Assembly (NCBI GenBank): GCA_025062195.1
Contig: JANXAS010000008.1
Span: forward strand, 1 to 64,000
DNA: 64,000 nucleotides
Reading direction: 5' to 3'
Source of the DNA: Armatimonadota bacterium
GTDB lineage: Bacteria > Armatimonadota > Fervidibacteria > Fervidibacterales > Thermosaccharophagaceae
Both the position numbers and the translations under genes were made by a program. The notes below the pieces were generated by a model, which saw only the letters and a list, made by a program, of their open reading frames with translations, did no database searches and had not been told where the DNA came from. Positions 51,747 to 61,228 of this stretch are shown one piece after another. Every line of letters starts with the position of its first letter. Position 1 is the stretch's first letter.

Positions 51747-53432
51747 ATGGTAGCCATTAGGGATGCATTGACAAAGGCGTTGCTCAAAGCTTTGGAGAAG
51801 GCACGCTCACATGGTGAGATTGAGTTTTGCGAGCTGCCAAGGTTTATAGTGGAGCGCCCGCCACATCAAACATTCGGCGACTATGCGACCAATATAGCGA
51901 TGATGCTTGGCAAAGAGTTAAAGAGGGACGCCAAGGAGATAGCGGATATCATTCTTAAGCATCTGGATTTGGATAGCGGCTTGGTTGAACGAGTTGAGGT
52001 TGCTGGGACTGGTTTTATTAACTTTTACCTTCGCTCCGATTGGCTGTGCGACATGGTCAGGCAAGCTGTTGCTGAAGATGAACGCTTTGGACATAGCAAT
52101 ATTGGCGATGGGCAAACGGTTCAGGTTGAGTTTGTAAGTGCAAACCCAACAGGTCCTTTGCATCTCGGGCATGGTAGGGGTGGAGTCCTCGGCGATGTAA
52201 TTGCGCGTTTGTTGAGCGCTGTTGGATTCAAAGTCCATCGTGAATTCTACATAAACGATGCAGCCACAAGCACTCAGATGCGCAAGTTCGGGCAATCCCT
52301 TGAAGTCCGTTACTTGCAATCCTTCGGTCACCCAGCACAGATGCCAGAGGATGGATACAAGGGCGAGTATGTTGTGGATATAGCGAGTGAGATACGAAAG
52401 GAATTTGGCGATAAGTATCTTCACATACCATCCGGTGAGAGAGTATCCATATTCACTCAACTTGCAATGGAGAAAATGCTCGCAAGACAAAGAGCTGTTC
52501 TTGAGCGCTTCGGAATAAATATGGATAGCTGGGTAAGCGAGCAATGGCTATATGATGGCGGAAGGGTGAGAGAAGCAATAGAGAGGCTGATTAATAGTGG
52601 GTGGACATATGAGCAAGATGAAGCCATATGGCTGAGGACAACATCTTTTGGCGATGATAAAGACAGGGTGTTGGTTAGGTCCGATGGCACACCTACATAC
52701 CTTGCAGCGGATGTTGCTTACCACATTTACAAGTATGAGCGTGGCTTCAAATCGCTCATAAACATTTGGGGACCAGACCACCATGGCTATGTTGCGAGGT
52801 TGAAAGCCGCTTTAAAGGCGCTTGGCTACGATGTCAGCAAGATGCATGTCATCGTCTACCAAATTGTCAGGCTGTTCAAAGACGGTGAGCTTGTCCCTAT
52901 GGGGAAAAGGGAGGGCGAAATGATCACGCTTGAGGAGTTGTTGGATTGGGCAGGGGTGGATGCAGTGCGTTTCTTCCTGCTGATGCGCAGCGCCGACAGC
53001 CCAATTGACTTTGATGTCACGCTCGCAACGAAGCAGTCACAAGAGAACCCGGTTTACTATGTCCAGTATGCTCATGCGAGGGCGTGCAGCATTTTCAAGC
53101 AGGCAAGCATTGATAGGCATCCGGCGTTGACAGTTCCGAAGGACAAAGTTAACTTATCGCTTTTGACGCACAGTTCCGAACAGCTCTTAATGCGGGAGGT
53201 GGCTGAGTTATTGGATATTGTTAGTGAAGCGGCTTTGCGCTATGAGCCGCACAGGCTCACAAGCTATGCGCATCAGCTTGCTACGGCTTTCCATAGCTTC
53301 TACACCTCCTGCAGGGTGCTGGGCGACGATGAGATGCTGAGCGCGGCTCGCCTGATGCTTACAGATGCTGCAAGGATTGCAATAAGGAATACCCTTGCCC
53401 TAATGGGTGTATCAGCGCCAACTCAGATGTGA
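51747..53432 (+). CDS. argS: Arginyl-tRNA synthetase
   Basis: Class Ia synthetase charging tRNA-Arg. The N-terminal Add-1 domain is in PRFIVERPPHQTFGDYATNIAM. The HIGH motif appears as NPTGPLHLGHGRGGVLGDV. EFYINDAATSTQMRKFGQSL follows, and the KMSKS equivalent is VPMGKREGEMITLEELLD, the degenerate form usual for ArgRS. The DALR anticodon-binding domain ends at FHSFYTSCRVLGDDEM. 561 residues. GAGGTGA precedes the ATG. Confidence 0.97.
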   Translation: MVAIRDALTKALLKALEKARSHGEIEFCELPRFIVERPPHQTFGDYATNIAMMLGKELKRDAKEIADIILKHLDLDSGLVERVEVAGTGFINFYLRSDWLCDMVRQAVAEDERFGHSNIGDGQTVQVEFVSANPTGPLHLGHGRGGVLGDVIARLLSAVGFKVHREFYINDAATSTQMRKFGQSLEVRYLQSFGHPAQMPEDGYKGEYVVDIASEIRKEFGDKYLHIPSGERVSIFTQLAMEKMLARQRAVLERFGINMDSWVSEQWLYDGGRVREAIERLINSGWTYEQDEAIWLRTTSFGDDKDRVLVRSDGTPTYLAADVAYHIYKYERGFKSLINIWGPDHHGYVARLKAALKALGYDVSKMHVIVYQIVRLFKDGELVPMGKREGEMITLEELLDWAGVDAVRFFLLMRSADSPIDFDVTLATKQSQENPVYYVQYAHARACSIFKQASIDRHPALTVPKDKVNLSLLTHSSEQLLMREVAELLDIVSEAALRYEPHRLTSYAHQLATAFHSFYTSCRVLGDDEMLSAARLMLTDAARIAIRNTLALMGVSAPTQM

Positions 53433-53519
53433 GTTTGACGAGCATAATTGGATACGCCGCCCCAAGCAGCATGCATCTGTCTGATTTGCCTAAGGCGCTT
53501 TGATGAAGGAGTGAGCAAG

Positions 53520-54476
53520 ATGGCAGATGTGGTTTGCCTCGGCATTCTCGTTGCGGATGTAGTAGCAAAGCCTGTTGATCGCTACCCGGAGAAGGGAAGG
53601 CTTGTCTTGACCGAGAGAATGGAGACACACATAGGCGGATGTGCAGCAAACACAGCAGTGGGGTTAGCCAAGCTTGGGGTAAAGGTGAAGGTGGTCGGCA
53701 AAGTCGGCAACGATGCCCTTGGCGATTTTTTGAGGAAGGCACTCTCTCAAGCCGGCGTTGATGTCAGCGGGATCATTGTTGATGATGCTGTTGGAACTTC
53801 AGCGACGATGGTTATGGTGCATAGCGATGGCGAGAGAAGCTTCATACACTATCCGGGTGCAAATGGCGCTTTGCGCCTCGAGGAGTTTGACATTGACGAG
53901 ATAGCTAAGGCAAAGGTGCTTGATATCGCTGGCACATTTGTCATGCCAGGATTTGATGGCGAACCAACTGCAAACCTTCTCAAAGCAGCAAAGGAGAGAG
54001 GTGTTACAACATTTCTTGACACAGTTTTTGATGCGACTGGGCGGTGGATGAAGTTGCTTGCGCCGTGCCTGCCATTCGTTGATTATTTCATCCCAAGTTA
54101 TGAGGAGGCGCGCCACCTGACGGAGCGGGATGACCCAAGAGACATGTGCAAGGTCTTACTTGAACACGGTGTGAAAGTAGCCGGAGTTAAGCTCGGAGAA
54201 AGAGGATGCTATATTACCGATGGCACCGAGAGCCATTACATTCCCGCATTTGATGTGGTCCCAGTTGATGCAACCGGCGCTGGCGATGCTTTTATGGCTG
54301 GATTGCTTGTTGGAGTGTTAAATGGTTGGGACTTATACACGGCTGGCAAATTCGCTAATGCAGTTGGGGCGCTATGTGTTATGGCAATTGGAGCAACTGG
54401 CGGCTACAGGAGCTTTGAAGAGACAATCAGGTTTATGGAGACTACACCGATGAGGGAGACAAAGCTTTTTGTTTAG
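53520..54476 (+). CDS. PfkB-family carbohydrate kinase
   Basis: Ribokinase-like sugar kinase. It begins DVVCLGILVADVVAKPVDRYPEKG, with GGCAANTAVGLAKLGVKVKVVGKVGND in parts (substrate-binding signature 1) and VVPVDATGAGDAFMAGLLVGVLNGW (anion hole, catalytic Asp in GAGD). 318 residues from ATG 53520, which has GAAGGAGTGA upstream; the track ORF adds an unsupported leader. The substrate is not readable from sequence; relatives act on ribose, fructose, adenosine or other sugars. It starts about 90 bases after argS. Confidence 0.93.
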   Translation: MADVVCLGILVADVVAKPVDRYPEKGRLVLTERMETHIGGCAANTAVGLAKLGVKVKVVGKVGNDALGDFLRKALSQAGVDVSGIIVDDAVGTSATMVMVHSDGERSFIHYPGANGALRLEEFDIDEIAKAKVLDIAGTFVMPGFDGEPTANLLKAAKERGVTTFLDTVFDATGRWMKLLAPCLPFVDYFIPSYEEARHLTERDDPRDMCKVLLEHGVKVAGVKLGERGCYITDGTESHYIPAFDVVPVDATGAGDAFMAGLLVGVLNGWDLYTAGKFANAVGALCVMAIGATGGYRSFEETIRFMETTPMRETKLFV

Positions 54477-54496
54477 TTGTTACGAGGTGATGCCCA

Positions 54497-55105
54497 TTGA
54501 AATTGATGATGCTGGTAAGTGAAGCTGAGTTAGATGGTTTGAAGGCAGAAGGGCTTGATGTGTTGGTTGATAGCCTTTGGCTTTCGGGCATGAGCAGCGC
54601 CGAGATAACTCATTGGCAAAGTATGGCAGAGCATCTGGTGAATGAGTTTGCTTGCGATGTTATAGTTGAGTTACCTGATGCAGATGCCCGTTCTCTCTCA
54701 GAGTTAGCCGATGCAATTTGTAAATGGCAGCCTAAGCTCATCCCGCAGTTCCCGATTAATAAAGATGGCTTGCTGACTTGCAAAAACTTTTCATCCGCTG
54801 GGTCAAAAACGGCAATAGCTGTTAGCGAGATGGGTCAGATAGCGATTTCGTTAAAGGCGTTGCCAACGCTATTACGATTGCCAATATCAGTTACTTGTGG
54901 GACTACTAAGGGCGGCTTTGTTGAATTGGTTCAAATTCTTTCATCAGTAATACAGTCAATCAAGCATGTCCGTGAGAGAGAACATGTCCCTCACATCGTT
55001 CTTGAGGTGGGGTCAAAAGAGGAACTCAACATCGCCACTGTAGTTTCCCCAGATGGCTTGTTGTTGCCATTGTGCCTGTTCCGTGATATGGTGGGCGGAT
55101 TGTAA
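54497..55105 (+). CDS. Unrecognised protein downstream of the PfkB kinase
   Basis: A 202-residue soluble protein with alternating strand and helix segments: LMMLVSEAELDGLKAEGLDVLVDSLWLSG in parts, CDVIVELPDADARSLSELAD, FPINKDGLLTCKNFSSAGSKTAIAVSEMGQIAI in parts, RLPISVTCGTTKGGFVELVQIL and LEVGSKEELNIATVVSPDG. No family comes to mind. The TTG start has GAGGTGAT five bases upstream and lies 20 bases after the kinase stop, so it is probably coexpressed with the kinase. Confidence 0.7.
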   Translation: MKLMMLVSEAELDGLKAEGLDVLVDSLWLSGMSSAEITHWQSMAEHLVNEFACDVIVELPDADARSLSELADAICKWQPKLIPQFPINKDGLLTCKNFSSAGSKTAIAVSEMGQIAISLKALPTLLRLPISVTCGTTKGGFVELVQILSSVIQSIKHVREREHVPHIVLEVGSKEELNIATVVSPDGLLLPLCLFRDMVGGL

Positions 55106-55535
55106 GTTGTGGGGAGGACACATTAGATGCCGCCACAAAATAGGTGGACTGCTGCCTGCACTCACATCGCTTTCGCAACGCCCAACCTGTCTGCAATAGG
55201 AGTTAAGCAGTTGAATGTAGGTGCTTCGCTCACTTTTTCTTTTAGCGTTACAAAATTCGCTCTTCATTCAAGATTCAAAAAATTGTTGATGTATCGGAAG
55301 GGCGGACTGCTGCCACATCAAAAGTTTGCAAGTAGGTTTCATCTGCCCCTTATGGAGCTAAAATTCAGCGCTGCATCACCCTACGATTTATCAGCGACTA
55401 TTGATGTTGCCGAAATTTGTTGGGCTGGCAACATTGCTATGAATGCCTCCGTGTAACACCTTTTTCAAAAAATAGGTAGTGTCTACCCACAGAAGCCTAT
55501 CACAACAGCATCGCTCTCGCTTTGTTCCTGCTTTC
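55106..55535. other. 430-base convergent gap with one doubtful ORF
   Basis: A plus-strand ORF at 55127-55456 (109 codons) has a good GGGGAGGA site eight bases before its ATG but no protein-like features. The sequence GGACTGCTGCC occurs twice within it. It may be a decayed gene. Nothing else was found. Confidence 0.4.
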
Positions 55536-55925
55536 TTATCGTCCCCTTTCACGAAATGCTTCTGCTCCCGGTGGGACGATGTCTTCAAGGATAACTCTGT
55601 TCTTTAGCTGCAATGTTTCGGCGTCAAACTGGTAGAGCACATTGCCGCGCACAACATACACATACTTCTCATTTGCGTAAATGGCAACGGGCAATGCTGC
55701 TCTAAACATCATGCGCTGGAACGCTCCTCTATCAAATCCACGAGGACCTTCACGCTGTTGCTGTTCACCACGCTGGAAAGCCCCCGGTTGTTGCACCTGT
55801 TGCCTAATCTGTGGCTGATCTTGTTGTGGCGGTTGAGCGGTTGATGCGCGCAGGCAAACAGCAATCAGGCATGCTACAAGCGGCAATGCAATAAGCGTTA
55901 CAGGCATCACTCTTCTTGCCCTCAT
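55536..55925 (-). CDS. Secreted Q/P-rich protein with beta-propeller-like repeat, paralog 1
   Basis: 129 residues: a signal peptide (VMPVTLIALPLVACLIAVCL then RASTAQ), a Gln/Pro/Arg-rich linker (PPQQDQPQIRQQVQQPG), then a block beginning ALPVAIYANEKYVYVVRGNV and running through LYQFDAETLQLKN to VILEDIVPPG. That block looks like one blade of a PQQ- or WD-type propeller. Its DNA is almost identical to the same part of the next gene upstream (56001-56450), while linker and tail differ. Too small to be a whole propeller; it may bind something at the cell surface or assemble into multimers. No function known. Confidence 0.75.
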   Translation of the reverse strand: MRARRVMPVTLIALPLVACLIAVCLRASTAQPPQQDQPQIRQQVQQPGAFQRGEQQQREGPRGFDRGAFQRMMFRAALPVAIYANEKYVYVVRGNVLYQFDAETLQLKNRVILEDIVPPGAEAFRERGR

Positions 55926-56000
55926 GGCATTGCACCTCCTTCAGGTTCTTTCATAAGTTCTTTCGTTTGTGTTCTCATTGTGAATCATTGTGCGAACAGG

Positions 56001-56450
56001 TCATTGTCTTGGCTGTGCACCCGGCTGTGGGAGTGGTTGAGGCGCAACTGTCCCTGGAGCTGGTGGGCGAGGTTGCCCCGGTGGGACGATGTCTTCAAGG
56101 ATAACCCTGTTCTTTAGCTGCAATGTTTCGGCGTCAAACTGGTAGAGCACATTGCCGCGCACAACATACACATACTTCTCATTTGCGTAAATGGCAATGG
56201 GCAACGGCATCCTAAACATCGGTGGGAAACCGAAGCCCGGCGGCTGCCCCGGGAAGGCTGGCGGCTGACCTGGTTGGAATTGTGGCTGCCTCGGTGGCTG
56301 TTGCGGCTGAGGTTGTTGAGGTAATTGAACCTGTTGAGGCTGTTGAGTTTGTGGTGGCTGAGCAGTTGATACATGCAGGCAAACAGCAATCAGACATGCC
56401 ACAAGCGGCAACGCAATAAGCATCATTGGCACAACCTTTCGTATCTTCAT
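56001..56450 (-). CDS. Secreted Q/P-rich protein with beta-propeller-like repeat, paralog 2
   Basis: 149 residues, tandem paralog of the gene at 55536. The signal VVPMMLIALPLVACLIAVCL is followed by a long low-complexity region of Gln and Pro (QPQQVQLPQQPQPQQPPRQP, then GQPPAFPGQPPGFGFPP), the shared block from LPIAIYANEKYVYVVRGNV to VILEDIVPPG, and a Pro-rich tail (APGTVAPQPLPQPGAQPRQ). A Pro-rich exported protein of this form could lie in or cross the envelope. It is divergent from dsbD, with about 220 bases between. Function unknown. Confidence 0.75.
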   Translation of the reverse strand: MKIRKVVPMMLIALPLVACLIAVCLHVSTAQPPQTQQPQQVQLPQQPQPQQPPRQPQFQPGQPPAFPGQPPGFGFPPMFRMPLPIAIYANEKYVYVVRGNVLYQFDAETLQLKNRVILEDIVPPGQPRPPAPGTVAPQPLPQPGAQPRQ

Positions 56451-56673
56451 GACATCTCACCCCCTTGATCTAACCAACGCGCTTTGCGTGGTCACCAACT
56501 TAGACGAAGGCGCATTTGATATGTTCACGCATTGAGACGCACCTTACAGTGCGCAAGGTGAGGTGGCAAACTAAAGTAACCTATGCGCAGGTGAAGAGCG
56601 CTGTCGTCCTATTGCATTGCTACATAATACGCTTTGTGAGGTTATTAGTTGACCTTTGGAGGTGCAATCTTTC

Positions 56674-58578
56674 ATGCCGAGAAAGCGTCGTGATATGTTT
56701 GGCGTGATGAACTGCCTGTCATCGCTATCTTCGGTCGGAATCGGAATATGTATTGTGCTGATCTCCCTTGTGTGTCCTCCCACCAATCTGTCCTATGGTG
56801 CACAACCTGAAGTCAAAGCCGAAGCGCATATGGATACCTCAGCCATAAGGCGTAACGGTAAAGTCAACATTATGGTTCTTGTTAGGCTCCCAAAAGGGTT
56901 ACATGTCAATTCACACAAGCCAAAGGAAAAGTGGCTCATACCAACAACGCTTTCTCTCAAGCTGCCAAGTTGGCTCAAGGTTGAGCGCACATATTATCCA
57001 CCAGCGAAGGTGCTGCACACTTCATTTGGCGAGCTATTAGTTTATGAGGGCGAGTTTGCGATTGTCACAACATTGATTGCCTCTCGTGATGCACCTTTGG
57101 GCGTGCACCGCATATTTGCAGACCTGCGCTATCAAGCCTGCGATGAGCGCCGTTGCTACCCGCCAAGCAGCTTGCGGTTGCCAATCACAGTCATAGTTGT
57201 TAGTGAAGGTGCTAAGGTCAAGCCAACAAACAGCGATTTGTTTAGGCGGTATGCAAGCCATCTCAAGCTGCCGCCTGAAGTTGAACAAAAGGAAAGCACG
57301 AGCATCATTGGTGTTGGGGCTTCGGAGCGCATCTCATCGCTCATTCGCCGTTTTGGTTGGACAGCTGCGCTTCTAATCATATTTGCCTTTGGTGTAGCAC
57401 TCAACTTGACGCCCTGTGTTTTCCCGCTCGTGCCGATCACTATCGGATACTTTGCGAGTCGTTCTCACGGTAGCGTTTCAAGGCTGGCAACTGAAGCATT
57501 GCTATATGTGCTTGGCATAGCCATCACTTACTCATTAATGGGCGTTGCAGCCGGACTAACTGGCGGATTGTTTGGCTCAGCGCTGCAGCACCCAGCTGCT
57601 CTCGTCATCGTTGCCAGCATTATCGCCATTTTTGCCCTTTGCATGTTCGGCGCATATGAGATTGAGTTGCCATCACGGCTCCTTGGTCGCCTGCACAACT
57701 TTGCACAAGCAGTTGGACCATTCGGATTGGGCATGGTTGCCGGATTCATAGCAGCGCCATGTGTTGCTCCGTTCACAGCAGCATTGCTCGCTTTCGTTGC
57801 TGCATCAAGGAGCGCAGCTATAGGTTTTCTCTGTTTCTTTGCGCTCTCACTCGGTCTTGGGCTGCCATATATTTTCCTTGCGCTCTTCTCAGGTTCGCTG
57901 CATCGTCTTCCAAAATCCGGTATTTGGATGGATTGGGTGAAGAAGGCGCTCGGGTTTGCTTTGCTCGCTTTATCCATTTATCTTATCATCCCTCTTTTGC
58001 CGCACCTTGTTGCTCCATTTGCGCTCCCGTCATTGCTTCTGATCGCCGGCATTCATCTTGGATGGTTTGTTTCGCCACGAGATGAGCAAGGGCGCTTTTT
58101 CGCTTTCAAGAGGGTTGTCGGGGGGTTGATGGTCATGGCTGCCATCGGATTGTTGATGCATTCCAGCTACACCGTCGGCTATGAGCGCGGTTATGATGCA
58201 GCGCTTAGCGCATCGGCAAAGAAAGATGACTACTTAATTTGGAAGGATTACTCGGCGAGGTTGTTCAAAGAGGCGCTCAAAACGGGCAAGCCGGTTTTGA
58301 TCAAGTTTACAGCCAAGTGGTGTCCCGAATGTAAAAAGCTTGAGCGTCAAACCCTTTCACATAATGATGTTCTGAAGGAGCTCAAGAAGATAACTTGCCT
58401 TCGTGTTGACTTGACCTTCAAAAACAGCGTTTCAGAGGGACTCAGGAAGCGTTACGGTGTTTTAGGTTTGCCGACGCTTATCTTCATCGGCTCAGATGGG
58501 GAAGAGTTGCATCACTTGCGAGTTGAGGGCTTCGTTGATAAGGATGAGTTGCTCAACCGTTTACTTCAGTTGAGGTGA
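56674..58578 (+). CDS. dsbD: Thiol:disulfide interchange protein DsbD
   Basis: Carries reducing power from cytoplasmic thioredoxin across the membrane to periplasmic thiol proteins. Signal sequence, then the periplasmic alpha domain with the Cys pair in LRYQACDERRCYPPSS. The membrane domain holds VALNLTPCVFPLVPITIGYF and FIAAPCVAPFTAALLAF (transport cysteines). The C-terminal thioredoxin domain has FTAKWCPECKKLERQT (active site WCPEC). ATG 56674 with GGAGGTG nine bases before is chosen over TTG 56656. About 634 residues, near the size of E. coli DsbD. In an anaerobe it likely serves cytochrome or exported-protein maturation. Confidence 0.94.
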   Translation: MPRKRRDMFGVMNCLSSLSSVGIGICIVLISLVCPPTNLSYGAQPEVKAEAHMDTSAIRRNGKVNIMVLVRLPKGLHVNSHKPKEKWLIPTTLSLKLPSWLKVERTYYPPAKVLHTSFGELLVYEGEFAIVTTLIASRDAPLGVHRIFADLRYQACDERRCYPPSSLRLPITVIVVSEGAKVKPTNSDLFRRYASHLKLPPEVEQKESTSIIGVGASERISSLIRRFGWTAALLIIFAFGVALNLTPCVFPLVPITIGYFASRSHGSVSRLATEALLYVLGIAITYSLMGVAAGLTGGLFGSALQHPAALVIVASIIAIFALCMFGAYEIELPSRLLGRLHNFAQAVGPFGLGMVAGFIAAPCVAPFTAALLAFVAASRSAAIGFLCFFALSLGLGLPYIFLALFSGSLHRLPKSGIWMDWVKKALGFALLALSIYLIIPLLPHLVAPFALPSLLLIAGIHLGWFVSPRDEQGRFFAFKRVVGGLMVMAAIGLLMHSSYTVGYERGYDAALSASAKKDDYLIWKDYSARLFKEALKTGKPVLIKFTAKWCPECKKLERQTLSHNDVLKELKKITCLRVDLTFKNSVSEGLRKRYGVLGLPTLIFIGSDGEELHHLRVEGFVDKDELLNRLLQLR

Positions 58579-58591
58579 TAAAGCTGAAGCT

Positions 58592-59149
58592 ATGCTCAAA
58601 CGACCGAGCGAAAGGGAATGTCGCCCACCGCTATCGGAGGCAAGGAACTGTGTGCGCCTTCCAATATGCGTCATCCTTGACAGCATAAGGAGCCTCTACA
58701 ATGTGGGCGCTATATTCCGAATTTCGGACGGCGCTGGGATACGAAAGCTTTATCTGTGTGGTATAACCGGCTGCCCACCGGACCCTGAGATTGAAAAGAC
58801 TGCCCTTGGAGCAACACTAAGCGTGTTCTGGGAATACCACCAAGATGTGGCATTCATTATTGCGAGCCTGAGAGAACAGGGTTGGAAGGTTGTTGCCTTA
58901 GAGAGAACTTATGAGAGCCTGCCATACACGGCTTTCCCGAAGGAAGCGTTTCCTGTATGCTTGGTCGTTGGCAATGAGGTTGATGGTGTGAGTGATGCAG
59001 CTCTCAAGCTATGTGATTTCGCGATTGAAATACCACAGCTTGGTTGGAAGCGATCTTTAAATGTGGCGGTCGCTTACGGAATAGCAGTATATGAGCTTGT
59101 GCGCAAATGGATGGAGTGCAAAGGCAGCGAAAGTGCATGGTCGCTATAA
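58592..59149 (+). CDS. TrmH/SpoU-family RNA 2'-O-methyltransferase
   Basis: Knotted SPOUT methyltransferase. Three motifs are present: LDSIRSLYNVGAIFRISDGAG, PVCLVVGNEVDGVSD and IPQLGWKRSLNVAVAYGIAVYELVRKW (the usual IPM..G..SLNV). 185 residues without the N-terminal substrate-binding domain, so closest to short TrmH/TrmL-like proteins. The target, tRNA or rRNA ribose, is not readable. It follows dsbD after 13 bases. Confidence 0.92.
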   Translation: MLKRPSERECRPPLSEARNCVRLPICVILDSIRSLYNVGAIFRISDGAGIRKLYLCGITGCPPDPEIEKTALGATLSVFWEYHQDVAFIIASLREQGWKVVALERTYESLPYTAFPKEAFPVCLVVGNEVDGVSDAALKLCDFAIEIPQLGWKRSLNVAVAYGIAVYELVRKWMECKGSESAWSL

Positions 59150-59375
59150 TCCATTTTATGGGATCGCAAAAAAAATTTCTCTGTGAATGTTGAGGTCTGC
59201 AGGCTTGCAAGATTGGCAGTGGTGGATGCAGTCCGCTTGAAGAGAACCGCTGACGGGAAGAAAAGATTTGGTTGGCTTAGCAGTCATCCATTGGTTGCGT
59301 CTGTCACTAACCAACCTCATTTCATCAATTGGGTTGGCATTAAAGAGGCACTATGAATATTCGGGGGTGAGTATA

Positions 59376-60332
59376 GTGAGCAATACTTCGGCAGGAGAAG
59401 TTGTAGTTGAGCTTCGCAATGTGCGTAAAGAGTATCCGACTGGGTGGGGCGGGACAATACTGGCACTTGATGATGTTTCATTTGAAGTCTATCGTGGCGA
59501 GATATTCGGGCTTGTTGGACCAAACGGTTCTGGTAAGACTACAACGCTTAAGCTTATACTCGGGCTTATCTTCCCGACATCGGGCGAGATAAAAGTTTTT
59601 GATTCAAGCCCATTTGACATAAGCGTCAAGAACAAAATAGGCTTCCTTCCCGACGGTCCATACTTTTACGACTTTCTGAACGCCGATGAGCTGCTTGACT
59701 TCTATGGACGGCTCTTTGGATACAGCAAGTCGGAGAGAAAGGAGCGTATTGAGCAACTGCTTGACCTTGTCGGTATGAAGCGCTTCAGGAAAATGCCGCT
59801 TCGCAATTACTCAAAGGGCATGATGCAGCGAATCGGCTTAGCGCAAGCTCTTATAAATGACCCAGACCTTCTCTTGCTTGATGAGCCAACAACCGGAATT
59901 GACCCAATAGGGGCTCATGACATTAAGCAACTCATGCTAAAGCTCCGTGAGCAAGGCAAGACCATCTTCCTATGTTCGCACTTGCTTGCCGATGTCCAAA
60001 TGATATGCGATAGGGTTGTCATTCTCAACCTTGGCAGGGTGATACGAAAAGGGACTGTTAAGGAATTGCTTGAGCCAACTGCTGTGACCGAGATTGTTGC
60101 TCGTGAGGTGAGTGAGGAGGTCTTCAAGTATGTAAGTGAATTGGGAGCCACTGTTGAAAGAAGAGATGGCGATGTTGTCTTTCGCCTATTAGACCATGAT
60201 CGTGCTCCCGAGGTGATTGAAACCATACGCTCGCACAATGGGCATGTTGTTTCAATAACTCGCCTCACCGAAACGCTTGAAGATGTATTTATCAAAGCCG
60301 TTAAAGAGGCTGGTGCTCCGCAGATAACATAG
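59376..60332 (+). CDS. ABC transporter ATP-binding protein
   Basis: ATPase of an ABC-2-type exporter. Walker A is GLVGPNGSGKTTTLKLILGL, signature NYSKGMMQRIGLAQAL, Walker B LLLLDEPTTGIDPIG and the H-loop FLCSHLLADVQ. The last 80 residues form a regulatory-type C-terminal domain. The GTG start at 59376 has GGGGGTGA before it and gives 318 residues; the track ORF starts 36 codons earlier without support. The permease gene follows after 59 bases, so the two form one exporter. Substrate unknown. Confidence 0.94.
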   Translation: MSNTSAGEVVVELRNVRKEYPTGWGGTILALDDVSFEVYRGEIFGLVGPNGSGKTTTLKLILGLIFPTSGEIKVFDSSPFDISVKNKIGFLPDGPYFYDFLNADELLDFYGRLFGYSKSERKERIEQLLDLVGMKRFRKMPLRNYSKGMMQRIGLAQALINDPDLLLLDEPTTGIDPIGAHDIKQLMLKLREQGKTIFLCSHLLADVQMICDRVVILNLGRVIRKGTVKELLEPTAVTEIVAREVSEEVFKYVSELGATVERRDGDVVFRLLDHDRAPEVIETIRSHNGHVVSITRLTETLEDVFIKAVKEAGAPQIT

Positions 60333-60391
60333 AGTGGCAAAAATACACGCCCAATGTCGCTGAATAATCCACAGTCGGGAGGTGTTAGGAG

Positions 60392-61204
60392 ATGAGAGTT
60401 GTATGGGTTATCGCAAGGAACACATTCCACGAAGCCATCAGGCGGAAGTTTTTCTGGGTCATATTTCTGTTTGCGCTCGTGGCTATAGCCTCAGCCAACT
60501 TGTTCAGCGGGATAGCGCCCGGTGAGGAGAAGAAATTCGTCTTTGACTTTGGGCTTGGCTCTATAACCCTATTTGGGATGCTCATCGTTGTCTTTCTTGG
60601 CGCAACGATGATACCCAGCGAGGTTGACCGAAGGACCATCTTCACCATCCTTTCAAAGCCTGTCAGGAGATGGCAATTCCTCATAGGGAAGTTTCTCGGG
60701 TTGGCTTTGACGACTCTCGTTACAGTTGCGTGTATGGGTGCTCTGCTTATAGCCGTTCACTCCTATATCGCTAAGGGTTTGGATATTAATGTGGTTAAGG
60801 CAGTCGTGCTCGCCTTCTTTCAACTGCTAATTGTTGGAGCAATAGCCCTCGCAGCATCAACGAGGGGTTCCCTCGCATTTAATATTGTCTTTGCTGTGCT
60901 CGTCTATTTTGTTGGTGCTCAAAGTTCTTCATTGCTGACGCTTGCCGAGCCGGAGAAACACCTTGCGCATGCACACACGCAGCATGTTGAGCCTGTCTCT
61001 TGGAAGGCTTATGTATTTCGTGGCGTCCTTAAGACGATTTATTGGCTTGTGCCACACCTTGATAACTTTGATGTGAGACAGGCTATCGTTACCGACTCAG
61101 TCGTGCCATGGCAGACTATTTTCAACTGCATCCTTTACGGGTTGCTATATTGTTCCGTGTTGGTTATCGTGGCAATAGTCCTGTTCCAAGACCAAGAATT
61201 TTAA
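60392..61204 (+). CDS. ABC-2-type transporter permease
   Basis: Membrane partner of the ATPase just upstream. 270 residues with about six helices: the first in FFWVIFLFALVAIASANLFS, then SITLFGMLIVVFLGATMIPSEVDRRTIFTILSKPVRRW in parts, whose cytoplasmic loop with E and R residues is typical for ABC-2 permeases, and later FLGLALTTLVTVACMGAL. A His-rich loop (EKHLAHAHTQHVEP) lies before helix 5 or 6. GGGAGGTG and AGGAG precede the ATG. A TPR protein follows after 24 bases and may be part of the same system. Confidence 0.9.
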   Translation: MRVVWVIARNTFHEAIRRKFFWVIFLFALVAIASANLFSGIAPGEEKKFVFDFGLGSITLFGMLIVVFLGATMIPSEVDRRTIFTILSKPVRRWQFLIGKFLGLALTTLVTVACMGALLIAVHSYIAKGLDINVVKAVVLAFFQLLIVGAIALAASTRGSLAFNIVFAVLVYFVGAQSSSLLTLAEPEKHLAHAHTQHVEPVSWKAYVFRGVLKTIYWLVPHLDNFDVRQAIVTDSVVPWQTIFNCILYGLLYCSVLVIVAIVLFQDQEF

Positions 61205-61228
61205 ACCCAAAGTGTGAGGTGATGGGCG

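Noticed and set aside
55127-55456. 109-codon plus-strand ORF with a good ribosome binding site
   Set aside because: Composition and lack of motifs suggest a chance or decayed frame; kept only as a remark in the gap entry.
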